Of a DNA stretch of 14,360 bases, positions 6,813 through 13,843 are shown in pieces. Below the pieces are notes generated by a model. It searched no databases. It was not told the origin of the DNA and worked only from the letters and a program-made list of their open reading frames with translations. Source of the stretch: JANXVY01 sp031365425 (GTDB lineage: Bacteria; Pseudomonadota; Alphaproteobacteria; Rhizobiales; Hyphomicrobiaceae); contig JANLYB010000371.1 in the NCBI GenBank assembly GCA_031365425.1, positions 1 through 14,360 of the forward strand. Direction: 5' to 3'. Each line of letters starts with the position of its first letter. Position 1 is the stretch's first letter. The position numbers and the translations under genes were made by a program.

Positions 6813-8540
6813 ATGACCGCGAAGACGACGTTTGATAAATCGAAACTGCCCAGCCGTCATGTGACGCAGGGCCCGTCGCGCGCGCCCCATCGCTCGTACT
6901 ATTACGCCATGGGTCTCACCGAAGAGCAGATCAACCGCCCGTTCGTCGGCGTTGTCTCGGCCTGGAATGAAGCTGCCCCGTGCAACATCGCGCTAATGCG
7001 TCAGGCCCAGGCGGTGAAAGCCGGCGTCGACGATGGCGGCGGCACACCGCGCGAATTCTGCACTATCACCGTCACCGACGGCATTGCTATGGGCCACCAG
7101 GGCATGAAGTCCTCGCTCGTCTCGCGCGAAGTCATCGCCGATTCCATCGAACTCACCATGCGCGGCCATTGCTACGACGGCATGGTCGGCCTCGCCGGTT
7201 GCGACAAGTCCCTGCCCGGCGTCATGATGGCCATGCTGCGCCTCAACGTTCCCTCCGTCTTCATGTATGGCGGCTCAATCATGCCGGGCCGTTATAAAGA
7301 CCACGACGTGACCGTTCAGGACGTCTTCGAAGGCGTCGGCAACTACGCCGCCGGTAAGATGACCGAAAAAGAGCTCTGCGCATTGGAGCGCGTCGCCTGC
7401 CCCGGCGCTGGCGCTTGCGGTGGCCAGTTTACCGCCAACACCATGGCCTGCGTCGCCGAAGCCATCGGCCTTGCACTGCCCGGCTCGTCCGGCGCACCCG
7501 CAATCTATGAAAGCCGCGACGCCTACGGCACCGCCAGCGGCAAAGCTGTCATGAACCTGCTCGCCCTCAACATCCGCCCGCGCGACATCGTCACCCGCAA
7601 AGCGCTCGAAAACGCTGCCACCATTGTCGCCGCAACCGGCGGCTCGACCAACGGCGCGTTGCATCTCCCCGCCATGGCCCACGAAGCCGGCATCGACTTC
7701 GACCTGTTCGAAGTCGCCGAAATCTTCAAGCGCACGCCCTACATCGCCGACTTGAAACCAGGCGGCAAATACGTCGCCAAGGACGTGTTCGATATCGGCG
7801 GCGTTCCCCAGATCATGAAGGCCCTGCTCGATGGCGGCTTCCTGCACGGCGACTGCATGACGGTCACCGGCAAGACGATTGCCGAAAACCTCAGCACGGT
7901 GGTCTTTAACACCAATCAGAAGGTCGTCTATCCGACCTCCAAGCCCATCACGCAAACCGGCGGCGTCGTCGGCCTCAAGGGCACGCTGGCGCCCGATGGC
8001 GCAATCGTCAAAGTCGCCGGCATGGCGAACCTCAAGTTCTCCGGCCCCGCCATTTGTTTTGACTGCGAAGAAGATGCATTCGCCGCCGTCCAGGCCCGCA
8101 AATACAAAGATGGCGACGTGTTCGTCATCCGTTATGAAGGCCCCCGCGGCGGCCCCGGCATGCGCGAAATGCTGTCGACCACGGCAGCCCTCTACGGCCA
8201 AGGGTCAGGCGACAAGGTCGCCTTGATCACCGACGGCCGCTTCTCGGGCGCAACCCGCGGCTTCTGCGTTGGCCACGTAGGCCCCGAAGCAGCCGTAGGC
8301 GGCCCGATTGCACTCGTCCAAGACGGCGACATTATTCACCTCGATGCAGTCAAAGGAACGATGGACCTCGATGTGCCGCCCGCCGAACTCGAACGGCGCC
8401 GCGCATCCTGGACCCCACGCCAGACGATCTATCGCAGTGGCGCACTCTCGAAATTTGCAGACCAGGTTGGCCCAGCCCGTAACGGTGCTGTGACCCACGC
8501 TGGCGGAAAGGCTGAAGTTGTTTGCTATGCCGATATCTAG
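6813..8540 (+). CDS. ilvD: Dihydroxy-acid dehydratase
   Basis: IlvD dehydrates 2,3-dihydroxy-isovalerate and 2,3-dihydroxy-3-methylvalerate to the 2-keto acids that precede valine, leucine and isoleucine; it is cytoplasmic. The 575-aa sequence is canonical throughout. It has Fe-S cluster cysteines C57 (AAPCNIA), C130 (LAGCDKSLPG) and C202 (GAGACGG). D89 (TDGIAMGH) and D131 are likely Mg ligands, K132 is the lysine carbamylated in this family, and S478 in TDGRFSG is the probable catalytic base. The spacing matches the [2Fe-2S] class of IlvD. The start ATG has a good ribosome site (AAAGGAAAGAG, about 7 bases upstream) and the conserved opening FDKSKLPSRHVTQGPSRAPHRSYY confirms the N-terminus. 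Other IlvD/Edd members (sugar-acid dehydratases) are less likely because the whole N-terminal half is IlvD-specific. The 3' end overlaps the next gene by 14-23 bases. No other ilv gene is nearby. Confidence 0.96.
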   Translation: MTAKTTFDKSKLPSRHVTQGPSRAPHRSYYYAMGLTEEQINRPFVGVVSAWNEAAPCNIALMRQAQAVKAGVDDGGGTPREFCTITVTDGIAMGHQGMKSSLVSREVIADSIELTMRGHCYDGMVGLAGCDKSLPGVMMAMLRLNVPSVFMYGGSIMPGRYKDHDVTVQDVFEGVGNYAAGKMTEKELCALERVACPGAGACGGQFTANTMACVAEAIGLALPGSSGAPAIYESRDAYGTASGKAVMNLLALNIRPRDIVTRKALENAATIVAATGGSTNGALHLPAMAHEAGIDFDLFEVAEIFKRTPYIADLKPGGKYVAKDVFDIGGVPQIMKALLDGGFLHGDCMTVTGKTIAENLSTVVFNTNQKVVYPTSKPITQTGGVVGLKGTLAPDGAIVKVAGMANLKFSGPAICFDCEEDAFAAVQARKYKDGDVFVIRYEGPRGGPGMREMLSTTAALYGQGSGDKVALITDGRFSGATRGFCVGHVGPEAAVGGPIALVQDGDIIHLDAVKGTMDLDVPPAELERRRASWTPRQTIYRSGALSKFADQVGPARNGAVTHAGGKAEVVCYADI

Positions 8541-9609
8541 GTCGTTGTTCGGCTTGATGATCGCGGGCGTCCTGGCAACGAGTGTGCCAGGACGCTCGGG
8601 GTATGCCGCCGAAACCGCCCAGTTCAAATCGTCGGCCGCCGCGCTTCAAGCGGGGCTGACAGCCTACAAGCGCGGCGACTACGCAAGCGCCTTACCAGCG
8701 CTCGAACTCGCCGCCGCCGACAATCTATTTATGGCGCAATACGCCTTGGCCCAGCTCTATTCAGACAACGCCGGACCAGAGACCGACCACGCCAAAGCCT
8801 ACATGCTCTATCAGACGATCGCCGACGAACACTCGGACGCCGATCCCGATGACGACAAACGCGCACCTTACATTGCGAAGTCGCTGACGGCTCTGGCAGG
8901 CTACCTGCGCGTCGGCATTCCCGAAATCGGCCTCAAGCCCGACCTCGCTCGCGCCGCCGACTACCTCCATCACGCCGCCCTGTTTTTCGGCGACGAAGAC
9001 GCCCAGTTCGAACTCGTCAAAATGAAGCTCAAGGGCGAAGGCGTCCCCGAAGACATTGCCAGTGCGAAGCATTGGCTCGCCGTGCTAACCCAGCGCGGCC
9101 ACGCCGGCGCCCAAGCCTTCCTCGCCGACTTGTATTGGCGCGGCAAGTTCATGGAGCAGGACAAGATCCGCGCCTTCGCGCTGATCACAGTCGCCGTCGA
9201 ACACGCCCCGCCGCGCGAACGCATCTGGATTGAAGACGTTTATCAGAATATTTTCTGCGGCGCCGGAGAAGGCATCCGCAAACAGGCAACCGGCATGGTT
9301 GCCGAATGGCGCACCCGCTATGGCCGCAAGGCCGAAGACAACGCGCGCGTTGGCCTCGATCCGCTTTATCCGCTAGCCGTCCGCACCTGTCAGAATGGCG
9401 ACAAGGTCACCCCGCTCAACATCAAGAACCTCGACGCAGCCAAGCAGCAAGCCGCGCGGACGACGCTCGCTCCATCGGGCAACCTCCCCGACAGCGCACC
9501 CGTCACGACCGGCGGCCTCCGCGACGTCGGCAACAAGACCACCGAAGGCCTGCCCACGCCAGGGCTCGCCACCGGCCTCATGGCCGTCCCGGATACAAGC
9601 GCACGGTAA
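8518..9609 (+). CDS. Secreted Sel1-repeat protein, ExoR-like
   Basis: Read from TTG at 8518 this is 363 aa; from ATG at 8527, 360 aa. The TTG has the better ribosome site (GGAAAGG, 6 bases upstream), while the ATG is about 15 bases from it. Either start gives a signal peptide (SLFGLMIAGVLATS, likely cut near GYAA/ETA), so the protein should be periplasmic. Helical Sel1/TPR-like repeats fill about residues 40-245, for example AYKRGDYASALPALELAA, GDEDAQFELVKMKLKGEGVPED and GHAGAQAFLADLYWRGK. The segment LAGYLRVGIP...PDLARAADYLHHAALFFGD resembles ExoR, the periplasmic inhibitor of the ExoS/ChvI two-component system in Rhizobiales. That comparison is from memory, and this protein is about 90 aa longer, with an unrelated Pro/Thr/Gly-rich C-terminus. 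Overlap with the end of ilvD suggests translational coupling. Its role is inferred only. Confidence 0.82.
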   Translation: MFAMPISRSLFGLMIAGVLATSVPGRSGYAAETAQFKSSAAALQAGLTAYKRGDYASALPALELAAADNLFMAQYALAQLYSDNAGPETDHAKAYMLYQTIADEHSDADPDDDKRAPYIAKSLTALAGYLRVGIPEIGLKPDLARAADYLHHAALFFGDEDAQFELVKMKLKGEGVPEDIASAKHWLAVLTQRGHAGAQAFLADLYWRGKFMEQDKIRAFALITVAVEHAPPRERIWIEDVYQNIFCGAGEGIRKQATGMVAEWRTRYGRKAEDNARVGLDPLYPLAVRTCQNGDKVTPLNIKNLDAAKQQAARTTLAPSGNLPDSAPVTTGGLRDVGNKTTEGLPTPGLATGLMAVPDTSAR

Positions 9610-9868
9610 GCAGCGACACACTCCGTCGGGCGCAAGCCCAACCACTATTGAATCTTGAGTCGCAAAAAAGCGGAAACTCCGTCACCCCGGCGTCATCGCT
9701 CGCGATGCGGGGCATCGACGGCCGGGGCCCAAGCATCTATGTGGCTTGCAGAAATACTTCCCGCAAACGGAGGCTCGTTTAGGTTCCTGCCTCCGCCGGA
9801 ATGGGCAATGCCACTGCCGGAGTTTTGCCCGACCATTTTTAGGAGATACTGGAGACAGCCGCCAGCCC
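9610..9868. repeat. Convergent intergenic region with several short palindromes
   Basis: No gene is seen here. Inverted repeats follow one another: GGGC-GCAA-GCCC at 9628-9639 (a GNRA-type loop); CCCCGGC/GCCGGGG at 9685-9691/9721-9727 enclosing ATCG-CTCG-CGAT at 9695-9706; CGGAGGC/GCCTCCG at 9768-9774/9789-9795; and GGGCAA/TTGCCC at 9803-9808/9825-9830. The text resembles the degenerate GC-rich palindromes (CCCCGGC...GCCGGGG, CCTGCCTCCG...GGAATGGG) often found between alphaproteobacterial genes. The hairpins probably help end transcription from the Sel1 gene (+) and the formyltransferase (-). Confidence 0.5.
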
Positions 9869-10807
9869 CTACGCCCTCACCTTCGCCGCCAAGAAGGCAT
9901 CGAACCTATCCCCGGCCACGATCCCAGCCGACTTGGCAAACTCGCTGGCTGCAATCTTCGGCCCGCCTCCAACGCGCACCCGCTTCACGAGGATCGCGCC
10001 ACCTGTTGCAGCAACCGTAACCCCATCCCCCGAAACGCTGAGCACTTCGCCGGGCGAACCCGCACCGTCGGTGCGCGCGCTGTCGTAGATGTCGACCTTG
10101 TTGCCTTTAATGACCGACCATGCACCCGGCGCAGGGTTCGTTGCGCGGATGATATTGTACACGCGCGCAACCGGCATCGCCCAGTCGAGCTTGGCCAAAT
10201 CCTTCTTGAACCAGCTTTCATACGACCCCTTCGCGAGATCCTGCCGAATCCGGGGCGCTTTTCCCGCGCGCACCAGATCGACCGACTCCATCATGGCGTC
10301 GATGCCCATCGGGAATAGCCTCTTGAAGTAGACGTCGCCGAGTGTTTCGTCGGGCCCGATAGCGCACTCCTTTTGAAGCAGAATATCGCCTTCGTCCAAA
10401 CCGTCATTAGGGTAGAAAATCGTCAACCCGGTCTTCGCCGCACCAACTGCAATCGGCCAGTTAATCGACGACGGCCCGCGATGCATCGGCAGCAGCGACG
10501 GGTGATACTGAATCGAGCCATAGGTCGGCGCGTCGATGACCGGCTGCGGAACGAACAGCAGCACGTACGCCATCACGCACAGATCGGGCTTGTAGGAATT
10601 AATCAGATCAAGCGCTTCCGGCGCCTTCCACGATTTGGGCTGATGCAATGGCAGCCCTTTTTCCTCGGCAAACACCGCCAACGGGTCCCTCGCGCGCCCT
10701 TCCTTATCGGGTGCCGAGAATACGGCAACGACGTTCTCGCCCCGCTCCAGCAGCTTTTCCAGAACGGCGTTGCCGAATGCTTCCTGACCGTGAACCACGA
10801 TGCGCAT
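9869..10807 (-). CDS. Formyltransferase-fold protein, 10-formyl-THF hydrolase-like
   Basis: The 312-aa protein has the two-domain layout of methionyl-tRNA formyltransferase and of the N-terminal hydrolase domain of ALDH1L1. The Rossmann-like catalytic domain spans about 1-185. SIQYHPSLLPMHRGPSSINW at 98-117 carries the catalytic His102. NDGLDEGDILLQKECAI at 134-150 carries the catalytic Asp141. The C-terminal beta domain covers about 205-305. The YHPSLLP.HRG.S.INW wording matches ALDH1L1 (10-formyl-THF to THF) more than true Fmt, whose motif has Asn two residues before His; here that position is Gln100. A housekeeping fmt role is therefore unlikely, and transfer to another acceptor remains possible. 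The start ATG has an excellent ribosome site (AAGGA, 6 bases upstream). It lies 110 bp downstream of frc on the same strand, suggesting a role in formyl/C1 metabolism linked to Frc. Confidence 0.8.
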   Translation of the reverse strand: MRIVVHGQEAFGNAVLEKLLERGENVVAVFSAPDKEGRARDPLAVFAEEKGLPLHQPKSWKAPEALDLINSYKPDLCVMAYVLLFVPQPVIDAPTYGSIQYHPSLLPMHRGPSSINWPIAVGAAKTGLTIFYPNDGLDEGDILLQKECAIGPDETLGDVYFKRLFPMGIDAMMESVDLVRAGKAPRIRQDLAKGSYESWFKKDLAKLDWAMPVARVYNIIRATNPAPGAWSVIKGNKVDIYDSARTDGAGSPGEVLSVSGDGVTVAATGGAILVKRVRVGGGPKIAASEFAKSAGIVAGDRFDAFLAAKVRA

Positions 10808-10868
10808 GACGTATCCTTCTAAAGCATAAAGCAGCCCGTTTGCTCGACCTGAGCTACAGCCCTTCCAA

Positions 10869-10920
10869 TGACGTGTGAGCCATCCGTAAGGCTCGGCCCG
10901 CAGGCGGCAAAATCACGTCA
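10869..10920 (-). other. Inverted repeat enclosing hairpins between frc and the formyltransferase
   Basis: TGACGTG (10869-10875) and CACGTCA (10914-10920) are perfect 7-bp arms. Inside, GAGCC/GGCTC form a 5-bp stem with an 8-nt loop, and CCGC/GCGG sit beside it. The right arm contains the frc stop codon. On the transcript this could fold as a three-way junction ahead of the formyltransferase ribosome site. There is no U-run, so it is not a classical terminator. It was found by eye only. Confidence 0.3.
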
Positions 10921-12240
10921 CAAACGGGGAAACAGCGACACGGTATCGCCAGAAGAAGCGTCCGGAGCGGCAGCCTTTTTGACAGGCTCCGTGCATCCCG
11001 AAACCTTGATCGCCGCTAACTCTTCAGCCGAATACCCAAGCACCTTGGTCAGGATTTCCTCGGTGTGCTCACCCAGCAGCGGCGAGCGCGTCACGACAGT
11101 AGGGCTGGCCGACAGCTTGATGGGGTTACCGACCGACAGATACTTGCCCCGCACCGGGTGATCCACCTCGACGATGGTCCCCGTTGCCCGCAACGATTGA
11201 TCCTCAGCCAATTCCTTCATCGACAGGATGGGACCGCAGGGAATATCGTCTTTGTTCAGGATGTCCATCGCCTCGAACTTGGTCTTGGTCATGGTCCACT
11301 GTTCGCAGCGGGCGAAGATCTCGTTGAGGCGGGTGAGGCGGGCTGCGGGTTTTGCATAGTCGGGGTGGGTCTTCCAGCCGGGCTCGCCAATGACGTCGCA
11401 GATTTTCGTCCAGGCCGGGCCTTGGGTGATGAAATAGATATAGGCGTTGGAGTCGGTCTCCCAGCCTTTGCACTTCAAGATCCGTCCCGGCTGGCCACCG
11501 CCTGAATCGTTACCGCCGCGCGGTACCGTATCACCAAACGGAATCCCTTCACCGAACTGGCTGAATTCGCGCAGCGGCCCATGGGCGAGGCGCTGCTGGT
11601 CGCGCAGCTTGACGCGACAGAGGTTCAAAACGCCATCCTGCATGGCGGCATCGACGCGCTGGCCAACGCCCGTGGCATGGCGCTGGTTCAACGCTGCCAG
11701 AATGCCGATCGCCAGATTGAGACCGGTGCCGCTGTCGCCGATCTGAGCACCCGTCACCAACGGCAATCCATCGCGAAAACCGGTGGTCGAGGCCGACCCG
11801 CCGGTGCACTGGGCGACGTTTTCGTACACCTTGCAATCTTGATAGGGGCCGGGACCGAAGCCCTTGATGGACGCGACGATCATGCGGGGGTTCATGGCAT
11901 GAATTTTTTCCCATGAGAAACCCATGCGATCAAGAACACCTGGAGCAAAATTTTCGACCAGAATATCGCAGGCCTTGATGAGACGCTCGAGAACGTCCTT
12001 GCCGGTCTTGTTCTTGGTGTCGAGCGTCATCGACCGCTTGTTGTGGTTCAACATCGTGAAGTAAAGGCCATCTGCGTCAGGCAGGTCGCGCAACTGGCCG
12101 CGCGTAATATCGCCCTCGCCCGGCCGCTCGATCTTGATGACGTCGGCACCAAACCAAGCGAGCAGCTGTGTGCACGTCGGCCCCGATTGCACATGAGTGA
12201 AATCCAGAACGCGGATACCTTCCAGGGCCTTCGTCATCAA
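10918..12240 (-). CDS. frc: Formyl-CoA:oxalate CoA-transferase (CoA-transferase family III)
   Basis: Frc moves CoA from formyl-CoA to oxalate, giving oxalyl-CoA and formate. The 440-aa sequence follows Oxalobacter formigenes Frc and E. coli YfdW nearly end to end: LEGIRVLDFTHVQSGP, GADVIKIERPG, NHNKRSMTLD, VYENVAQC, VPRGGN, ILKCKGWETD, CGPILSMKELA and LLGEHTEEIL. The catalytic Asp is D169 (GAQIGDSGTG). Position 48 counted from the second Met is Gln, as in YfdW, where Oxalobacter Frc has Trp. The glycine loop reads SGGGQP (246-251) instead of GGGGQP, the preceding loop is about 11 residues shorter, and there is an extra tail of about 20 residues (ending VSLFPRL). The start ATG at 12240 has AGAGGA 8 bases upstream. 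It lies 83 bp after the GntR gene and 110 bp before the formyltransferase, probably in one operon. Related family III enzymes use other acids, so oxalate is likely but not proven. Confidence 0.88.
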   Translation of the reverse strand: MMTKALEGIRVLDFTHVQSGPTCTQLLAWFGADVIKIERPGEGDITRGQLRDLPDADGLYFTMLNHNKRSMTLDTKNKTGKDVLERLIKACDILVENFAPGVLDRMGFSWEKIHAMNPRMIVASIKGFGPGPYQDCKVYENVAQCTGGSASTTGFRDGLPLVTGAQIGDSGTGLNLAIGILAALNQRHATGVGQRVDAAMQDGVLNLCRVKLRDQQRLAHGPLREFSQFGEGIPFGDTVPRGGNDSGGGQPGRILKCKGWETDSNAYIYFITQGPAWTKICDVIGEPGWKTHPDYAKPAARLTRLNEIFARCEQWTMTKTKFEAMDILNKDDIPCGPILSMKELAEDQSLRATGTIVEVDHPVRGKYLSVGNPIKLSASPTVVTRSPLLGEHTEEILTKVLGYSAEELAAIKVSGCTEPVKKAAAPDASSGDTVSLFPRL

Positions 12241-12323
12241 TCGCTTCCTCTAGTTTCGTGTTTTTGTTGGCATCACCGCTCCCCAGATCATCGCACGACC
12301 GCAACGGGGGGAGGCTCAATCCG

Positions 12324-13055
12324 TCAACTCAGGTCGACGTGCTTTGAAACATGGGCGCACAGTTTCAGAGTATGGTCACGCACCAGCCGTTCCGCCAGCT
12401 CGGTATCGCGCGCTTTCAAAGCCGCCACGATTTCCTTGTGATCGCCGATTGAACGCTTGGCCCGATCAGCCTCGATGATCGTCCGCCGCCGGATGGCCCG
12501 CACATGAAAAAACAACCGGTCGGTAATGTCTGCGATCAAATCGCACTTTCCCAGCCGGATGATGGCCGAATGAAACGCAATATTTGCATCCGAATATTCA
12601 CCCATCTGGGCTGCAACCGCATCCTGGGAAAACTGATCGACCAATTTATGCAACGAGGAGAGTTCTTCGTCGGTTGCGTGGATCGTCGCAAGCCGCGCCG
12701 CCATGCTCTCAAGCGCCGCCCAGACCTTGATCATTTCCAAGATCTCGGCCTTGGTCTTGCGGACGATGAAAATCCCCCGCCGCGGTTGAATTCGAACGAG
12801 GCCTTCCTGATCGAGCTGCGCCAGCGCCTCGCGCAATGGCGTCCGGCTAACGCCGAACTTGGCGGATAAGTCCCGCTCATCGAGCCGCAGTTGCGCTTCC
12901 GGCGCATAAATATCCATCCGCAGGATGGCCGTCTTTAGAGCGTCGTAAGCACGCGCCTTCAGGCTCAAACCTGAATCGATTGCATTGAGATGCAGTTGCG
13001 TATCGTCGCCCGGCACCTGTTTCGTTTGCGTTTCGCTGCTGCTGAACGCTGTCAT
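12324..13055 (-). CDS. GntR-family transcriptional regulator, FCD (FadR) type
   Basis: The 243-aa protein has an N-terminal winged helix at about 34-100. AYDALKTAILRMDI and LDERDLSAKFGVSRTPLREAL contain the helix-turn-helix, with recognition helix near 70-80, followed by the wing RIQPRRGIFIV. An all-helical FCD effector domain covers about 105-235. Probable metal/effector ligands are Asp157 (DANIAFH), His162, His206 (GDHKEIV) and His228 (RDHTLKL), the usual Asp/His3 set that binds metal and a carboxylic-acid effector. Such proteins repress nearby catabolic genes until the acid is bound. Next to frc, oxalate or a related small acid is the obvious guess, but this is inference. ATG 13055 has only a weak ribosome site (GTGAGA upstream). 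It probably controls itself and frc through the palindromes at 13120-13151. Related regulators in the wider family do not allow the effector to be named from sequence alone. Confidence 0.88.
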   Translation of the reverse strand: MTAFSSSETQTKQVPGDDTQLHLNAIDSGLSLKARAYDALKTAILRMDIYAPEAQLRLDERDLSAKFGVSRTPLREALAQLDQEGLVRIQPRRGIFIVRKTKAEILEMIKVWAALESMAARLATIHATDEELSSLHKLVDQFSQDAVAAQMGEYSDANIAFHSAIIRLGKCDLIADITDRLFFHVRAIRRRTIIEADRAKRSIGDHKEIVAALKARDTELAERLVRDHTLKLCAHVSKHVDLS

Positions 13056-13119
13056 GGGATGATCTCACAAGATGAGCGATGTGCCTGATTCTAAAGCTCT
13101 CGTAGCGCGTCGCGAAAAC

Positions 13120-13132
13120 GAGCACTGTGCTC
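13120..13132. promoter_or_regulatory. Perfect palindrome GAGCAC-T-GTGCTC upstream of the GntR gene
   Basis: This is a 13-bp perfect inverted repeat (6+1+6), 65 bp upstream of the GntR start codon. It lies 4 bp from a second, different palindrome. Position and symmetry fit a regulator binding site; which protein binds is unknown. Confidence 0.4.
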
Positions 13133-13136
13133 TATT

Positions 13137-13151
13137 GGCATACCGTATGCC
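13137..13151. promoter_or_regulatory. Candidate GntR operator GGCATAC-C-GTATGCC
   Basis: This is a 15-bp perfect inverted repeat (7+1+7), 82 bp upstream of the GntR start. GntR/FCD regulators bind short odd-length palindromes rich in GTAT/ATAC, and this has that character. On the minus strand a TTGTTT (-35-like) lies 17 bases before the TATGCC half, so the site may cover a promoter. A partial match, TTGGCAT-C-ACC, occurs at 12267-12277 just before frc. Confidence 0.5.
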
Positions 13152-13286
13152 TCGCGGAAAAACAAGGCCGCGAGCAAAATAATGCTCAGCGCCGATGGAT
13201 TCGAATTCTTTGGATGCGGATTGACCATAACGGAAACGAAATGGAAAATAAAGGTGCCACATCAATGACTGAGACGCGACACCGCA

Positions 13287-13829
13287 TCATCCTGCCGAAT
13301 CTGCTTGCCGAACCAGAGCGCTGGCAAACTTGCGCCAATTCCGCTGGTAATTCCCAGCCGTTCCGCCGATCCTGACCAATTCAGCTTCTGTAAGCTCCCG
13401 TACAATCTTTCCCGGTGCGCCCAAAACCATCGACCGGGGCGGAATGACCTTCCCTTCCGGTATCAGCGTATTGGCCCCGATCAGGCACTGCTCGCCAATT
13501 TTTACGCCATTCATGATAATGGAGCCCATCCCGATCAGCGACCCCTGCCCGATCGTGCACCCATGCAGCAAGACCTTATGACCGATGGTGCAGTTTTCCC
13601 CGATATCCATCGGAAAGCCTGGATCAACATGGAGCACGCAGGCATCCTGCACATTCGAGCCTGCACCGATGCGGATGGCATCGTTGTCGCCGCGCACGAC
13701 GCTGCCAAACCAAATGCTCACGTCATCGCCGATCTCGACATTGCCAGCGACGACCGCATTTTCGGCGACCCAGAACCGGCCCGGTCCAGGCGTCTTGACC
13801 TTCACGCCGTCGAGTTCATAGAGCGCCAT
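13287..13829 (-). CDS. Gamma-class carbonic anhydrase family protein (left-handed beta-helix)
   Basis: This is a 180-aa hexapeptide-repeat protein (VVAGNVEIGDDVSIWFGSVV, then IGENCTIGHKVLLHGCTIG and so on) with an alpha-helical C-terminus. The three zinc/iron histidines of gamma carbonic anhydrases are present at H67 (VLHVD), H84 (IGHK) and H89 (LLHGC), as are the conserved R46/D48 (RGDND) and Q61/D62 (NVQD). The acidic loop of the Methanosarcina Cam enzyme is missing, as in most bacterial YrdA/PaaY-like members, some of which lack measurable carbonic anhydrase activity. The start ATG at 13829 has GAAAGG upstream and lies 14 bp after the DUF3126 stop; an in-frame TTG at 13847 would overlap that gene and is less likely. 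It appears to form an operon with DUF3126. CO2 hydration is plausible but not certain. Confidence 0.9.
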   Translation of the reverse strand: MALYELDGVKVKTPGPGRFWVAENAVVAGNVEIGDDVSIWFGSVVRGDNDAIRIGAGSNVQDACVLHVDPGFPMDIGENCTIGHKVLLHGCTIGQGSLIGMGSIIMNGVKIGEQCLIGANTLIPEGKVIPPRSMVLGAPGKIVRELTEAELVRIGGTAGNYQRNWRKFASALVRQADSAG

Positions 13830-13843
13830 GACGCGGCTGCCTT

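Noticed and set aside
7275..8201. 308-codon open frame on the minus strand inside ilvD
   Set aside because: It is antisense to a certain ilvD, has no family resemblance, and is explained by GC-rich codon bias of the real gene.
8733..8745. GGCGCAATACGCC, identical to part of the repeat at 4223-4235
   Set aside because: It lies in the Sel1 coding region where it encodes a normal repeat motif (MAQYALAQ), and no flanking repeat sequence is present, so coincidence is likely.
9869..10807. Calling the formyltransferase housekeeping fmt
   Set aside because: The active-site wording (QYHPSLLP, HRGPSSINW) matches the ALDH1L1 hydrolase domain better, def is not adjacent, and the neighbour is frc.
13127..13375. 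82-codon plus-strand frame in the gap upstream of the GntR gene
   Set aside because: It begins inside the palindromes, runs antisense into the carbonic anhydrase 3' end, and shows no ribosome site or domain.
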